Below, in pieces: positions 16,925-24,567 of a DNA stretch of 64,000 nucleotides. The notes beneath the pieces are model-generated. The model ran no database searches, was not told the origin of the DNA, and saw only the letters and a program-made list of their open reading frames with translations. Every line of letters starts with the position of its first letter. Positions within the stretch are counted from its first letter, which is position 1. The stretch lies in assembly GCA_900544345.1 (NCBI GenBank), contig UQUR01000002.1:1-64000 (forward strand), written 5' to 3'. The stretch is from an uncultured Sutterella sp. (lineage in GTDB: Bacteria > Pseudomonadota > Gammaproteobacteria > Burkholderiales > Burkholderiaceae_F). The translations under genes were made by a program, and so were the position numbers.

Positions 16925-17623
16925 ATGAGTATTCAGCAAAACCTAGTAGCCGGTATCTGTGTCGCAGTGGGTATTGCCTCCGTCGGCGTATCACTTAAAG
17001 CCGGCATTGATCATTTCGTTGAAAGAGATCGCGTCGTCACTGTTAAGGGGCTAGCAGAAAGAAATGTACAGGCCGATTATGTGATTTGGCCTATTACCTT
17101 CCGCGTGACGGGCAATGATTTAGCTGCGCTTTATCAAAAAGCTCAACAACAAAGCGATGAAATTCGTCAATTTTTAGACACTCAAGGTATTAAAGCCGAA
17201 GACATTTCTCTGGGCACACCGAATGTGCAGGATCTTCATGCCGACTATTACGGCAACAACTTACCGCCTGAACGTTATCGAATGGAAATGGCCGTATCAG
17301 TCGCCACCACTGATGTAGCAACGGTTTTAAACGCCATGAGCCACCAAAGTGAGCTCATTCAAAAAGGTGTGCTATTTACACAAAACTACCGGACACAATT
17401 TTCTTTTAATGGTTTAAATGCGATCAAACCCGCTATGGTAGAAGAGGCTACCAAAAATGCCCGCTCAACCGCTCTGAAGTTTGCCGAAGACAGTGAAAGC
17501 ACCCTGGGCAAAATTCGCCGGGCTTCTCAAGGGCAATTCACAATCTACGATCGAGACAGCAATACGCCTTACGTTAAACGCGTAAGGGTCGTTACTACGG
17601 TTGAATATTATTTGAAAGACTGA
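16925..17623 (+). CDS. SIMPL-domain (DUF541) protein with N-terminal membrane anchor
   Basis: 232 residues from the ATG at 16925 (AAGGAG upstream); an in-frame start at 16895 would place extra charged residues before the membrane helix and has no ribosome site. After one membrane segment (about 5-25) comes VVTVKGLAERNVQADYVIWPI, the start of the SIMPL fold, and the protein ends with KRVRVVTTVEYYL. Members face the periplasm and are linked to oxidative-stress tolerance and outer-membrane function, with no firm biochemical role. It stands alone between two terminators. Confidence 0.85.
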   Translation: MSIQQNLVAGICVAVGIASVGVSLKAGIDHFVERDRVVTVKGLAERNVQADYVIWPITFRVTGNDLAALYQKAQQQSDEIRQFLDTQGIKAEDISLGTPNVQDLHADYYGNNLPPERYRMEMAVSVATTDVATVLNAMSHQSELIQKGVLFTQNYRTQFSFNGLNAIKPAMVEEATKNARSTALKFAEDSESTLGKIRRASQGQFTIYDRDSNTPYVKRVRVVTTVEYYLKD

Positions 17624-17632
17624 TAACTAAAA

Positions 17633-17669
17633 CGGCAGCGCATTGGGAGAAAACTTTTTTGCGCTGCCG
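17633..17669. terminator. Bidirectional terminator between the SIMPL gene and miaA
   Basis: CGGCAGCGCA (17633-17642) and TGCGCTGCCG (17660-17669); A-rich and T-rich flanks fit termination from either side of these converging genes. Confidence 0.85.
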
Positions 17670-17677
17670 AAAATTTT

Positions 17678-18613
17678 CTAAATTTCTTCAGTTTTAAGGA
17701 AATCGGACACTAAGGCGTAAGCCTTATCATACGGATCCCCTATAAAAGGATCGATCGGGATGAGATCGTTCATAGAACGCATCCAAGTTATCTGGCGTTT
17801 GGCTAACTGCCGGGTTGCAGCTACCCCGGATAGAATAAATCGATCATAATCGATTTCTCCCAAAAGATAATCGATCGCCTGACGATAGCCCACAGCCCGC
17901 ATTGAAGGCCAATTTCGGTCAAAATGGGGATCTGACATCAGTGTTTTAACTTCATCGAGAAAACCGTTTTGGATCATCATTAAAAAACGTTTTTCAATGC
18001 GCTCGTGTAAAAGCGCACGATCTTTAGGCATTAGTCCAAGAGTTAAAAAAGTGTGCTCCGAGCCTTCACTTCTTTGATGCTGATAAAAGGAAATTGGCTG
18101 CCCGGTCTGAAGGTAAACCTCAAGTGCTCTGCTGATTCTCTGAGCATCCGTAGGATGTAAACGAGCTGCTGTCTGTGGGTCCACTTTCATAAGCGCTTCA
18201 TGCATAGCGGGCCAGCCCTTGGCCTGCGCCTCTTGTTCAATGTTTCTTCGCACCGCCAAATCGCTCGAAGGCATTTGATTGAGGCCCTCTTTGAGCGCTT
18301 TGGCGTAAAGCATCGTCCCACCCACAATCAACGCAAGCTTGCCTCTGGCACTGATTTCAGTAATTAAACGCTCACAATCTTTAAAAAAATCGGCTGCACT
18401 GTAACTTTCAAAAGGACCTCTGATATCAATTAAATGATGCACAATCCCTTCTTGCTCTTCTTTGGTAGGTTTGGCTGTCCCGATATCCATCCCGTGATAG
18501 ACAAGCGCAGAATCAATCGAAATAATTTCAGCGTCAAAAGAGTGCGCCAGTCTTACACCCAGCGCAGTTTTTCCACTCGCAGTCGGTCCCAACAGCAACA
18601 CGGCCTTAGCCAT
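17678..18613 (-). CDS. miaA: tRNA dimethylallyltransferase
   Basis: 311 residues. P-loop GPTASGKTAL at residues 8-17, then DSALVYHGMDIGTAKPT and the core TNxxRVGYRQ-like segment MRAVGYRQAIDYL. It adds dimethylallyl to A37 of tRNAs reading UNN codons, using DMAPP from the isoprenoid pathway (dxs/ispA lie 6-10 kb away). The start overlaps the mutL stop by one base (TAATG), an operon order common in proteobacteria. The gene ends just before a bidirectional terminator. Confidence 0.97.
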   Translation of the reverse strand: MAKAVLLLGPTASGKTALGVRLAHSFDAEIISIDSALVYHGMDIGTAKPTKEEQEGIVHHLIDIRGPFESYSAADFFKDCERLITEISARGKLALIVGGTMLYAKALKEGLNQMPSSDLAVRRNIEQEAQAKGWPAMHEALMKVDPQTAARLHPTDAQRISRALEVYLQTGQPISFYQHQRSEGSEHTFLTLGLMPKDRALLHERIEKRFLMMIQNGFLDEVKTLMSDPHFDRNWPSMRAVGYRQAIDYLLGEIDYDRFILSGVAATRQLAKRQITWMRSMNDLIPIDPFIGDPYDKAYALVSDFLKTEEI

Positions 18614-20508
18614 TATTTACCCCGCATAAAAAGCTTATCGAGTTCACTCATATTCACCTGCACCCAAGTCGGCCGTCCATGATTGCACTGATCTATGCGA
18701 TCGGTTTTTTCCATTTGACGCAAAAGTGCATTCATCTCTTCAATACTGAGATAACGGTGTGCACGGACGGCTCCGTGGCAGGCCATGGTTGCGAGAATTT
18801 CATTGCGCTTTTCCTCAACGAGCGTCGAGCCCCCGAAGCGCTTGATATCGGCCAGAAGTTCACAAATAAGTGTTTCTCCAGTCTTTTCAATATCGCCCGC
18901 CAACACGGCCGGAACAGCTCTTAAACGAAGGTGCGTGGGGGAGGCGGCCTCCAACTCAATCCCGAGTGACAACAGAAGCGATTGGTTGTCTTCAAAAGTT
19001 GCCATTTCTTCAGCATCAGCCTGAAAAACCAAAGGAATCAGTAGTTGCTGAACTGCCATTTTTTGCAGTTCAACTTGCTCTTTGAGCTTTTCATACACAA
19101 TGCGTTCATGAGCTGCATGCATATCAACAACCACCATCCCGTGATCATTTTCAGCAATGATAAAAACGCCACCGATTTGCCCCAACGCTCGTCCTAGCGG
19201 ATAAGAAAGAGTTTGCTGATCAAAAGGTGTTTTTTGAGAAAGGCCTTCACGGATTGCCTGCACAGTATCCGGTACAGTGTGCCCTCTTGAGGAAGTCTCC
19301 GAGCGAGTCTGATAAAAATCCAGATAGCGATTTAACTGACTGGGCTCATACTGAGAGGAGGCTGACTCACGCAACTGAAAAGCCGGTACTCGTGCTTCTT
19401 TGTGGCTAGCCACTTGCGAGCGCGAAAGCATTGAAGTCGTTGAGACACCTTGGTTTTGAAGTTCTGGATTCTTTTGCTCTTCAGTCGTCTCTGATAATCC
19501 GGCTAATGCAGGAGCAAGAGCATTTTGCACTGCGTGCATCACAAACTGGTGAACCCATTGAGAGTCTCTAAAGCGCAACTCGCTTTTTGTCGGATGCACA
19601 TTCACGTCCACTTTGACCGGATCAATGTCAACAAAAAGGCAGTACATCGGCTGCAGCTGATTGTGAAGCACATCGGCATAGGCACTTTTGACCGCATGGG
19701 CAAGAAGTTTATCGCGGACAAACCGACCGTTCACATAACAGTACTGAGCATCGGTTCGGGCGCGGCCTGCGGTGGGCAGCCCCACCCATCCGTATACTCG
19801 AGCCGAGGCGGTTTCTGCGTAAACCTCGCGCTGAGCTCTTGAAAACTCATCGGGCAAAATCCGATTGACACGTGAGCGGCTCTGCTCAACAGGCAACACC
19901 AATACTGGCTTTGCGTTATTGACTAAACGAAATTCAATCGTCGGATGAGCGATCGCAATGCGCTCAAGCGCCATTTTGCAGTGAGCTGCTTCGGTGGTTT
20001 CTGACTTTAAAAATTTCCGACGCGCAGGGGTCTTGAAAAAGAGATCTTCAACATCAACCTTTGTCCCCTGAGTGCCTGCTGCAACGCCTACCTCACCTTC
20101 ATGAATACTGTAGGCGCAAGACTCTTGCGCCGTTCTGGAAGTAACTGTAAGAGCACTCACCGAAGCAATAGAGGCCAATGCTTCACCTCTGAAACCCAAA
20201 CTTAATACATGCTCGAGCTCATTGAGGTCTCGAATTTTACTCGTAGCATGTCGCTTTAAAGCCAAAGGCAGCTCGTCTTTGGGAATGCCGCGGCCGTTAT
20301 CGGTCACTGTCAGTCGTTTAATCCCGCCCGCCTCAAGTCTGACTTCAATTCGCGTTGCATCCGCATCAATTGCGTTTTCGACGAGCTCCTTTAAAACAGA
20401 TGCGGGACGCTCAATCACTTCGCCTGCAGCAATTTGACTAACCAGTTGATCAGAGAGCTCTTTAATAGCTCTATTAGGAGAATGTTCAGTGTTGTTCAGT
20501 ACTTGCAT
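18613..20508 (-). CDS. mutL: DNA mismatch repair protein MutL, with endonuclease motif
   Basis: 631 residues from the ATG at 20508; a TTG at 20550 would add 14 residues. Neither start has a good ribosome site. The GHKL ATPase half shows ELVENAIDADAT, DNGRGIPKDEL, GFRGEALASIASV and the TKSELRF segment. The C-terminal dimerisation half contains DMHAAHERIVYE, which fits the D(Q)HA-x2-E-x4-E nicking motif with Met for Gln, plus ACHGAVRAH and CNHGRPT. So it should be a nicking MutL, as expected in bacteria without MutH, rather than the E. coli type. The linker (about 340-430) is poorly conserved, as usual. Confidence 0.96.
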   Translation of the reverse strand: MQVLNNTEHSPNRAIKELSDQLVSQIAAGEVIERPASVLKELVENAIDADATRIEVRLEAGGIKRLTVTDNGRGIPKDELPLALKRHATSKIRDLNELEHVLSLGFRGEALASIASVSALTVTSRTAQESCAYSIHEGEVGVAAGTQGTKVDVEDLFFKTPARRKFLKSETTEAAHCKMALERIAIAHPTIEFRLVNNAKPVLVLPVEQSRSRVNRILPDEFSRAQREVYAETASARVYGWVGLPTAGRARTDAQYCYVNGRFVRDKLLAHAVKSAYADVLHNQLQPMYCLFVDIDPVKVDVNVHPTKSELRFRDSQWVHQFVMHAVQNALAPALAGLSETTEEQKNPELQNQGVSTTSMLSRSQVASHKEARVPAFQLRESASSQYEPSQLNRYLDFYQTRSETSSRGHTVPDTVQAIREGLSQKTPFDQQTLSYPLGRALGQIGGVFIIAENDHGMVVVDMHAAHERIVYEKLKEQVELQKMAVQQLLIPLVFQADAEEMATFEDNQSLLLSLGIELEAASPTHLRLRAVPAVLAGDIEKTGETLICELLADIKRFGGSTLVEEKRNEILATMACHGAVRAHRYLSIEEMNALLRQMEKTDRIDQCNHGRPTWVQVNMSELDKLFMRGK

Positions 20509-20615
20509 AATGCAGAAATTGTAGCATTGAGATAGTTTAAGTTCGCTCAATGCCTAAAAATGCTAAACTCTCATCCGTTCATAAAATAATTTAATGTCTT
20601 TGGCCTCCCTCGACT

Positions 20616-21275
20616 ATGGATTGGTCTTTATTTATTGACTTGTTTACGAATGCCGATCGTTTTCTAATAACGATTGCAAACGATTACGGTATCTTAATTT
20701 ATATCATTATGTTCATGATCTTTTTCCTGGAAACAGGAATTGTGGTCATGGCTTTTTTACCGGGTGACTCCCTATTGTTTGTTGCCGGTGCGGTCACCGC
20801 AACCGGGGCCATTGATCCCTGGTGGCTCACCGGTGTTGTGACTTTAGGCGCGATTCTCGGTAATACTTCAAACTTTTATATTGGCTCCTGGCTGGGTCAC
20901 AAAATCTATGATGGTTCAATCAGCTGGATTGATCAGGAAGCGCTCAATAAGACTCACCAGTTCTATCTTATGCACGGTGGCAAGACAATCTTTCTCGCGC
21001 GTTTTGTACCCATCGTCAGAACCTTTGCACCGCTTATTGCGGGTGCGGCCTCCATGCCGGTGTGGCGTTTTGAGTTTTACTCCATCACTGGCGCCTTTGT
21101 TTGGGTATACGGCTTAATCTGGGCCGGTCACCTTTTTGGCAATATGCCGTTTATCCGAGACCATCTCACAAGTATTTTGCTTTGCGGTATCGGTTTTGCT
21201 CTGATACCTACGGCAGCCATCGCGATATCGAAATTTTTAAAGAAAAAGAAAGCACAAAAACAGGCTGCACAATAA
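20616..21275 (+). CDS. DedA family membrane protein
   Basis: 219 residues, with the DedA marks ETGIVVMAFLPGDSLLFVAG near the N-terminus and FLARFVPIVRTFAPLIAG in the middle, the latter with the essential arginines. Members are inner-membrane proteins of the VTT/DedA superfamily; several flip undecaprenyl phosphate or phospholipids and affect envelope homeostasis. The C-terminus is Lys-rich (KFLKKKKAQKQ). It is divergent from mutL and followed by a terminator. Confidence 0.93.
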   Translation: MDWSLFIDLFTNADRFLITIANDYGILIYIIMFMIFFLETGIVVMAFLPGDSLLFVAGAVTATGAIDPWWLTGVVTLGAILGNTSNFYIGSWLGHKIYDGSISWIDQEALNKTHQFYLMHGGKTIFLARFVPIVRTFAPLIAGAASMPVWRFEFYSITGAFVWVYGLIWAGHLFGNMPFIRDHLTSILLCGIGFALIPTAAIAISKFLKKKKAQKQAAQ

Positions 21276-21283
21276 ATTCAATA

Positions 21284-21319
21284 ATGGGCGTTGCGCTTTA
21301 ATAGCGGCGCCCATTTTTT
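21284..21319 (+). terminator. Terminator after dedA
   Basis: ATGGGCG (21284-21290) pairs with CGCCCAT (21308-21314), followed by a run of T. Confidence 0.88.
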
Positions 21320-21340
21320 AAATGACTAGGAGACAGAAAC

Positions 21341-22621
21341 ATGCGACAATGGGAACACTTCATTGCAATTATCAAAAAGGAAGTCCAGCCAGCCTTAGGC
21401 TGTACCGAACCGACTTCCATTGCCTACGCAGCTGCTCACGCTGCAAGACTCCTCGGACAAAAACCCCAACGTCTCTCCGTTGCTGTGAGCGACAATCTCT
21501 ATAAAAACGCTATGGGCGTATTTGTACCGGGTACAGGTCAAATTGGGCTACCCATTGCCGCAGCAGTCGGTGCCTTAGGCGGCAATCCCGATGCCGGCCT
21601 TGAAGTGCTGGCTACAGTCACCCCCGCTCACGTCAAAGAAGCGATGACGATGATTGAAGAAGGTCGAGTAAGCATTGAACGGGCCGATAGCCTTGATGCC
21701 GTCTTTTGCAGCGCCACGGCCTATGCTGGCGAGGAATCTGCTCAAGTTACAGTCCAAGGAGACCATACAGGTATCGTTGAAAAGCGCAAAAACGGTGAAG
21801 TGGTTTATCAAAAGGAACAGTTGATATCCACAAACGCAGAAGGCCAAAGTAGCGTAGGCGGAGAAGAAATTAGCTTAAAGTCCATTTATGACTTTGCTAT
21901 GAACGCACCTTTTGAGGACATTGCTTTTATTCTTCAGGCAAGAGACATTAATATGGCGCTTGCTGCAGAAGGCCTATCTCACGAGTACGGTCTCGAATTG
22001 GGCCGTACAATCCAAGAGCAGATTGAAGCGGGTATTCTCAGTGCTGACCTCATCAATAATATGGCCGCCTGTACGGCTGCAGCTTCCGATGCACGGATGG
22101 GCGGAGCGACGCTTCCTGCAATGAGTAACTACGGCAGCGGCAATCAAGGCATTACAGCCACAATTCCTGTGGTAAAGATGGCCGAGTTTGTTAAAGCTGA
22201 CGATGAAAAATTGGCCAGAGCGTTAATTTTGTCCCACTTGGGTGCCATTTATATCAAGTCACACTACCCGTCTCTGTCGGCTTTCTGCGGCAATACAGCC
22301 ACAGCCTCTGCCGTTGCTATGGCACTGGTTTATCTTAATTCCGGTACCTTTGAACAAGGTTGCATGGCCATGAATAACGTAATTAGCGATACTTCCGGCA
22401 TGGTATGCGACGGCGCTAAATCGACTTGTGCAATGAAGGTTCACACTGCCGCTCAAACCGCTTACAAAGGCTGCTTCTTGGCCCTTGCTGGCCACGGCGT
22501 TGCCGGTCAGGGCATTGTCTCTGCTGACGTTGAAAAAACCATTGATAATCTCGGAGCAATGATTACCAAAGGTATGCAGCAAACCGATGAAAAAATCATC
22601 GAAATTATGCGCCGCAACTAA
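21341..22621 (+). CDS. cyuA: L-cysteine desulfidase family protein (CyuA/YhaM, UPF0597)
   Basis: 426 residues, full length for the family. Starts with QPALGCTEPTSIAYAAAHAA and continues with NLYKNAMGVFVPGTG; later cysteines in NNMAACTAAASDARMGG, SAFCGNTATAS and GMVCDGAKSTCAMKVHTAA are placed as in the alpha-type serine dehydratase/desulfidase fold, which holds a labile [4Fe-4S] cluster. The enzyme breaks cysteine into pyruvate, ammonia and sulfide and is used by anaerobes to degrade cysteine. It has its own ribosome site (AGGAG) and a terminator on each side. No cysteine transporter gene (cyuP) is adjacent. Confidence 0.88.
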   Translation: MRQWEHFIAIIKKEVQPALGCTEPTSIAYAAAHAARLLGQKPQRLSVAVSDNLYKNAMGVFVPGTGQIGLPIAAAVGALGGNPDAGLEVLATVTPAHVKEAMTMIEEGRVSIERADSLDAVFCSATAYAGEESAQVTVQGDHTGIVEKRKNGEVVYQKEQLISTNAEGQSSVGGEEISLKSIYDFAMNAPFEDIAFILQARDINMALAAEGLSHEYGLELGRTIQEQIEAGILSADLINNMAACTAAASDARMGGATLPAMSNYGSGNQGITATIPVVKMAEFVKADDEKLARALILSHLGAIYIKSHYPSLSAFCGNTATASAVAMALVYLNSGTFEQGCMAMNNVISDTSGMVCDGAKSTCAMKVHTAAQTAYKGCFLALAGHGVAGQGIVSADVEKTIDNLGAMITKGMQQTDEKIIEIMRRN

Positions 22622-22639
22622 CTAAACTTTCAGTAAAAG

Positions 22640-22672
22640 GCTTTCGGACTGACAATGGTCCGAAAGCTTTTC
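22640..22672 (+). terminator. Terminator after cyuA
   Basis: GCTTTCGGAC (22640-22649) and GTCCGAAAGC (22658-22667) followed by TTTTC. Confidence 0.92.
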
Positions 22673-22691
22673 TAGTATCAAAACTCAACCC

Positions 22692-23228
22692 ATGATTGAT
22701 GTCATTATCAGAGAAGAACGACAGAAAGATTTTGAGAAAATCAATCAAGTTGTCAAAGCAGCTTTCAAAAATGTTGAGCAAAGTGATCACACTGAGCATC
22801 TGCTGGTAGAAAAATTAAGAAAATCCCAAGCCTACATCCCGGCCCTTTCGTTAGTTGCGCAAACTCCTCAAGGTGAAATTGTCGGACATCTGCTTTTAAG
22901 CAAAGCCCATATTATTAACGGCAGTCAATCTTTTGAAGTATTGGCTCTTGCTCCGTTATCGGTGGCTCCGGCATTTCAACGCAATTCAATTGGCTCAAAA
23001 CTAATTGAAGCAGCCCATCAAAGAGCAAAGAAACTAGGTTATGCCGCAATCGTGCTTTTGGGACACAAAGACTATTATCCGAGATTCGGTTACAAAAAAG
23101 CATCACTATTCGGAGTTAGTTTTCCTTTTAATGCGCCGGATGACTGCTGTATGGTGGCTGAGTTGCGAAAAAATGCTCTCCGAGGCATTAGTGGAGTGGT
23201 CTGTTATTCACAAGCTTTCTCTAGTTGA
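22692..23228 (+). CDS. GNAT family N-acetyltransferase (YhbS-like)
   Basis: 178 residues with the acetyl-CoA-binding signature: PLSVAPAFQRNSIGSKLIEAAHQRAKKLG (a Q/R-x-x-G-x-G/A type loop) and IVLLGHKDYYPRFGYKKA, characteristic of the YhbS/putative acetyltransferase group. The acceptor is unknown. It sits 70 bases after cyuA but beyond a terminator, so it is probably transcribed alone. It converges on pgk. Confidence 0.85.
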   Translation: MIDVIIREERQKDFEKINQVVKAAFKNVEQSDHTEHLLVEKLRKSQAYIPALSLVAQTPQGEIVGHLLLSKAHIINGSQSFEVLALAPLSVAPAFQRNSIGSKLIEAAHQRAKKLGYAAIVLLGHKDYYPRFGYKKASLFGVSFPFNAPDDCCMVAELRKNALRGISGVVCYSQAFSS

Positions 23229-23254
23229 TAAAGTATTGAGCAAAAATCGATCGT

Positions 23255-23283
23255 AAAAAAAGAGCCCCAAAAGATGGAGCTCT
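23255..23283 (-). terminator. Terminator of pgk
   Basis: On the minus strand AGAGCTCC pairs with GGGGCTCT (one G-U pair; top strand 23261-23268 with 23276-23283), followed by seven T. Confidence 0.85.
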
Positions 23284-23325
23284 AATATAGAAAACTATCC
23301 GATATTTTCCGAGTTTTTCCTTAGA

Positions 23326-24528
23326 TTATTGAGCGCGTTTTTCCAAAATTTCAATCGCAGGCAACACCTTACCTTCTAGGAATTCAAGGAAGGCACCACC
23401 GCCCGTTGAAATGTAGGAAATACGATCTGCGATGCCAAACTTACCGACAGCAGCTACTGTGTCTCCACCACCTGCAATAGAGAAGGCACCATTTTCGGTA
23501 GCCTTAGCAATCGCCTCAGCCATGACCTCAGTTCCATGAGAGTAGGGTTGCATTTCAAAGACACCTACCGGACCGTTCCAAACAATAGTACCGGCCTTTT
23601 GCAAAATATCAGCCAACGACTTAGCGGTTTCGGGTCCGACGTCTAGAATCATTTCATCGTCTTGAACCTCTTCAATGGAGCAAGTACGATGCTCTGCCGT
23701 TTCAGAAAACTCCTTAGCTACAACAACGTCAGTAGGCAAAGGAAGCGTAGCGCCTTTTTCTTCAAGCGTTTTCAGAATCTTCTTGCATTCATCGAGCAGA
23801 TCCGGTTCAGCTAAAGACTTGCCGACTTTGTAGCCCGCTGCCATCAAGAAGGTATTAGCAATACCGCCACCCACAATCAATTGATCCACTTTCTGGGCCA
23901 AGTTATTCAAAATCGTGAGTTTCGTAGAGACTTTCGAGCCACCTACGATAGCCACAAGAGGATGCTTGGCTTCTTCAACAGCCTTAGTCAGTGCATCAAT
24001 TTCTGCTGCCATCAGCGGACCTGCGCAAACAATATCGGCATACTGAGCCACGCCATAAGTTGAAGCCTGCGCACGATGAGCCGTACCGAAGGCGTCGTTA
24101 ACAAACACATCGCAAAGCGCTCCATACTTTTTAGAGAGCTCTTCAGTGCACTTCTTTTCACCCACATTGCAACGGCAGTTTTCGAGCATAACTACTTCAC
24201 CGGGGGCAACATCAAAGCCACCGTCAACCCAATTGTCTATCAGGCGAATAGGGCTACCCAAGAGCTCTCCCATACGCTCGGCAATCTTGGCAAGACTATC
24301 TGCAGCAGTCTTTTCTCCTTCTTTAGGGCGACCTAAGTGGCTGACCACCATCACACGAGCGCCCGCATCACGAGCCATACGAATAGCAGGAACTGATGCC
24401 ACAAGACGGGCTTCGTTCGTGATATTGCCGTTTTCATCGCGTGGCGCGTTCAAATCAGAACGAATAAACACACGCTTATCTTTCAAGGCACCTGCCTTGA
24501 CCAATTGTTCGAGAGTCGTTACTCGCAT
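23326..24528 (-). CDS. pgk: Phosphoglycerate kinase
   Basis: 400 residues. FIRSDLNAPRDENGNITNEARLVA near the start (3-phosphoglycerate site; the common form is RVDLNVP), VVSHLGRPK, VMLENCRCNVGEKK, GGSKVSTKL, and the ATP-site end STGGGAFLEFLEGK are all present. It makes ATP and 3-phosphoglycerate in glycolysis, or runs in reverse for gluconeogenesis. The usual FLENTRF motif is LENCRCN, a mild variation. The gene lies 40 bases after the dxs-murB fusion on the same strand and may be read from that operon as well as from its own promoter. Confidence 0.98.
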   Translation of the reverse strand: MRVTTLEQLVKAGALKDKRVFIRSDLNAPRDENGNITNEARLVASVPAIRMARDAGARVMVVSHLGRPKEGEKTAADSLAKIAERMGELLGSPIRLIDNWVDGGFDVAPGEVVMLENCRCNVGEKKCTEELSKKYGALCDVFVNDAFGTAHRAQASTYGVAQYADIVCAGPLMAAEIDALTKAVEEAKHPLVAIVGGSKVSTKLTILNNLAQKVDQLIVGGGIANTFLMAAGYKVGKSLAEPDLLDECKKILKTLEEKGATLPLPTDVVVAKEFSETAEHRTCSIEEVQDDEMILDVGPETAKSLADILQKAGTIVWNGPVGVFEMQPYSHGTEVMAEAIAKATENGAFSIAGGGDTVAAVGKFGIADRISYISTGGGAFLEFLEGKVLPAIEILEKRAQ

Positions 24529-24567
24529 GGTGTATTTCCTATAAAAAGAAAAAGTTATTCCTTAAAT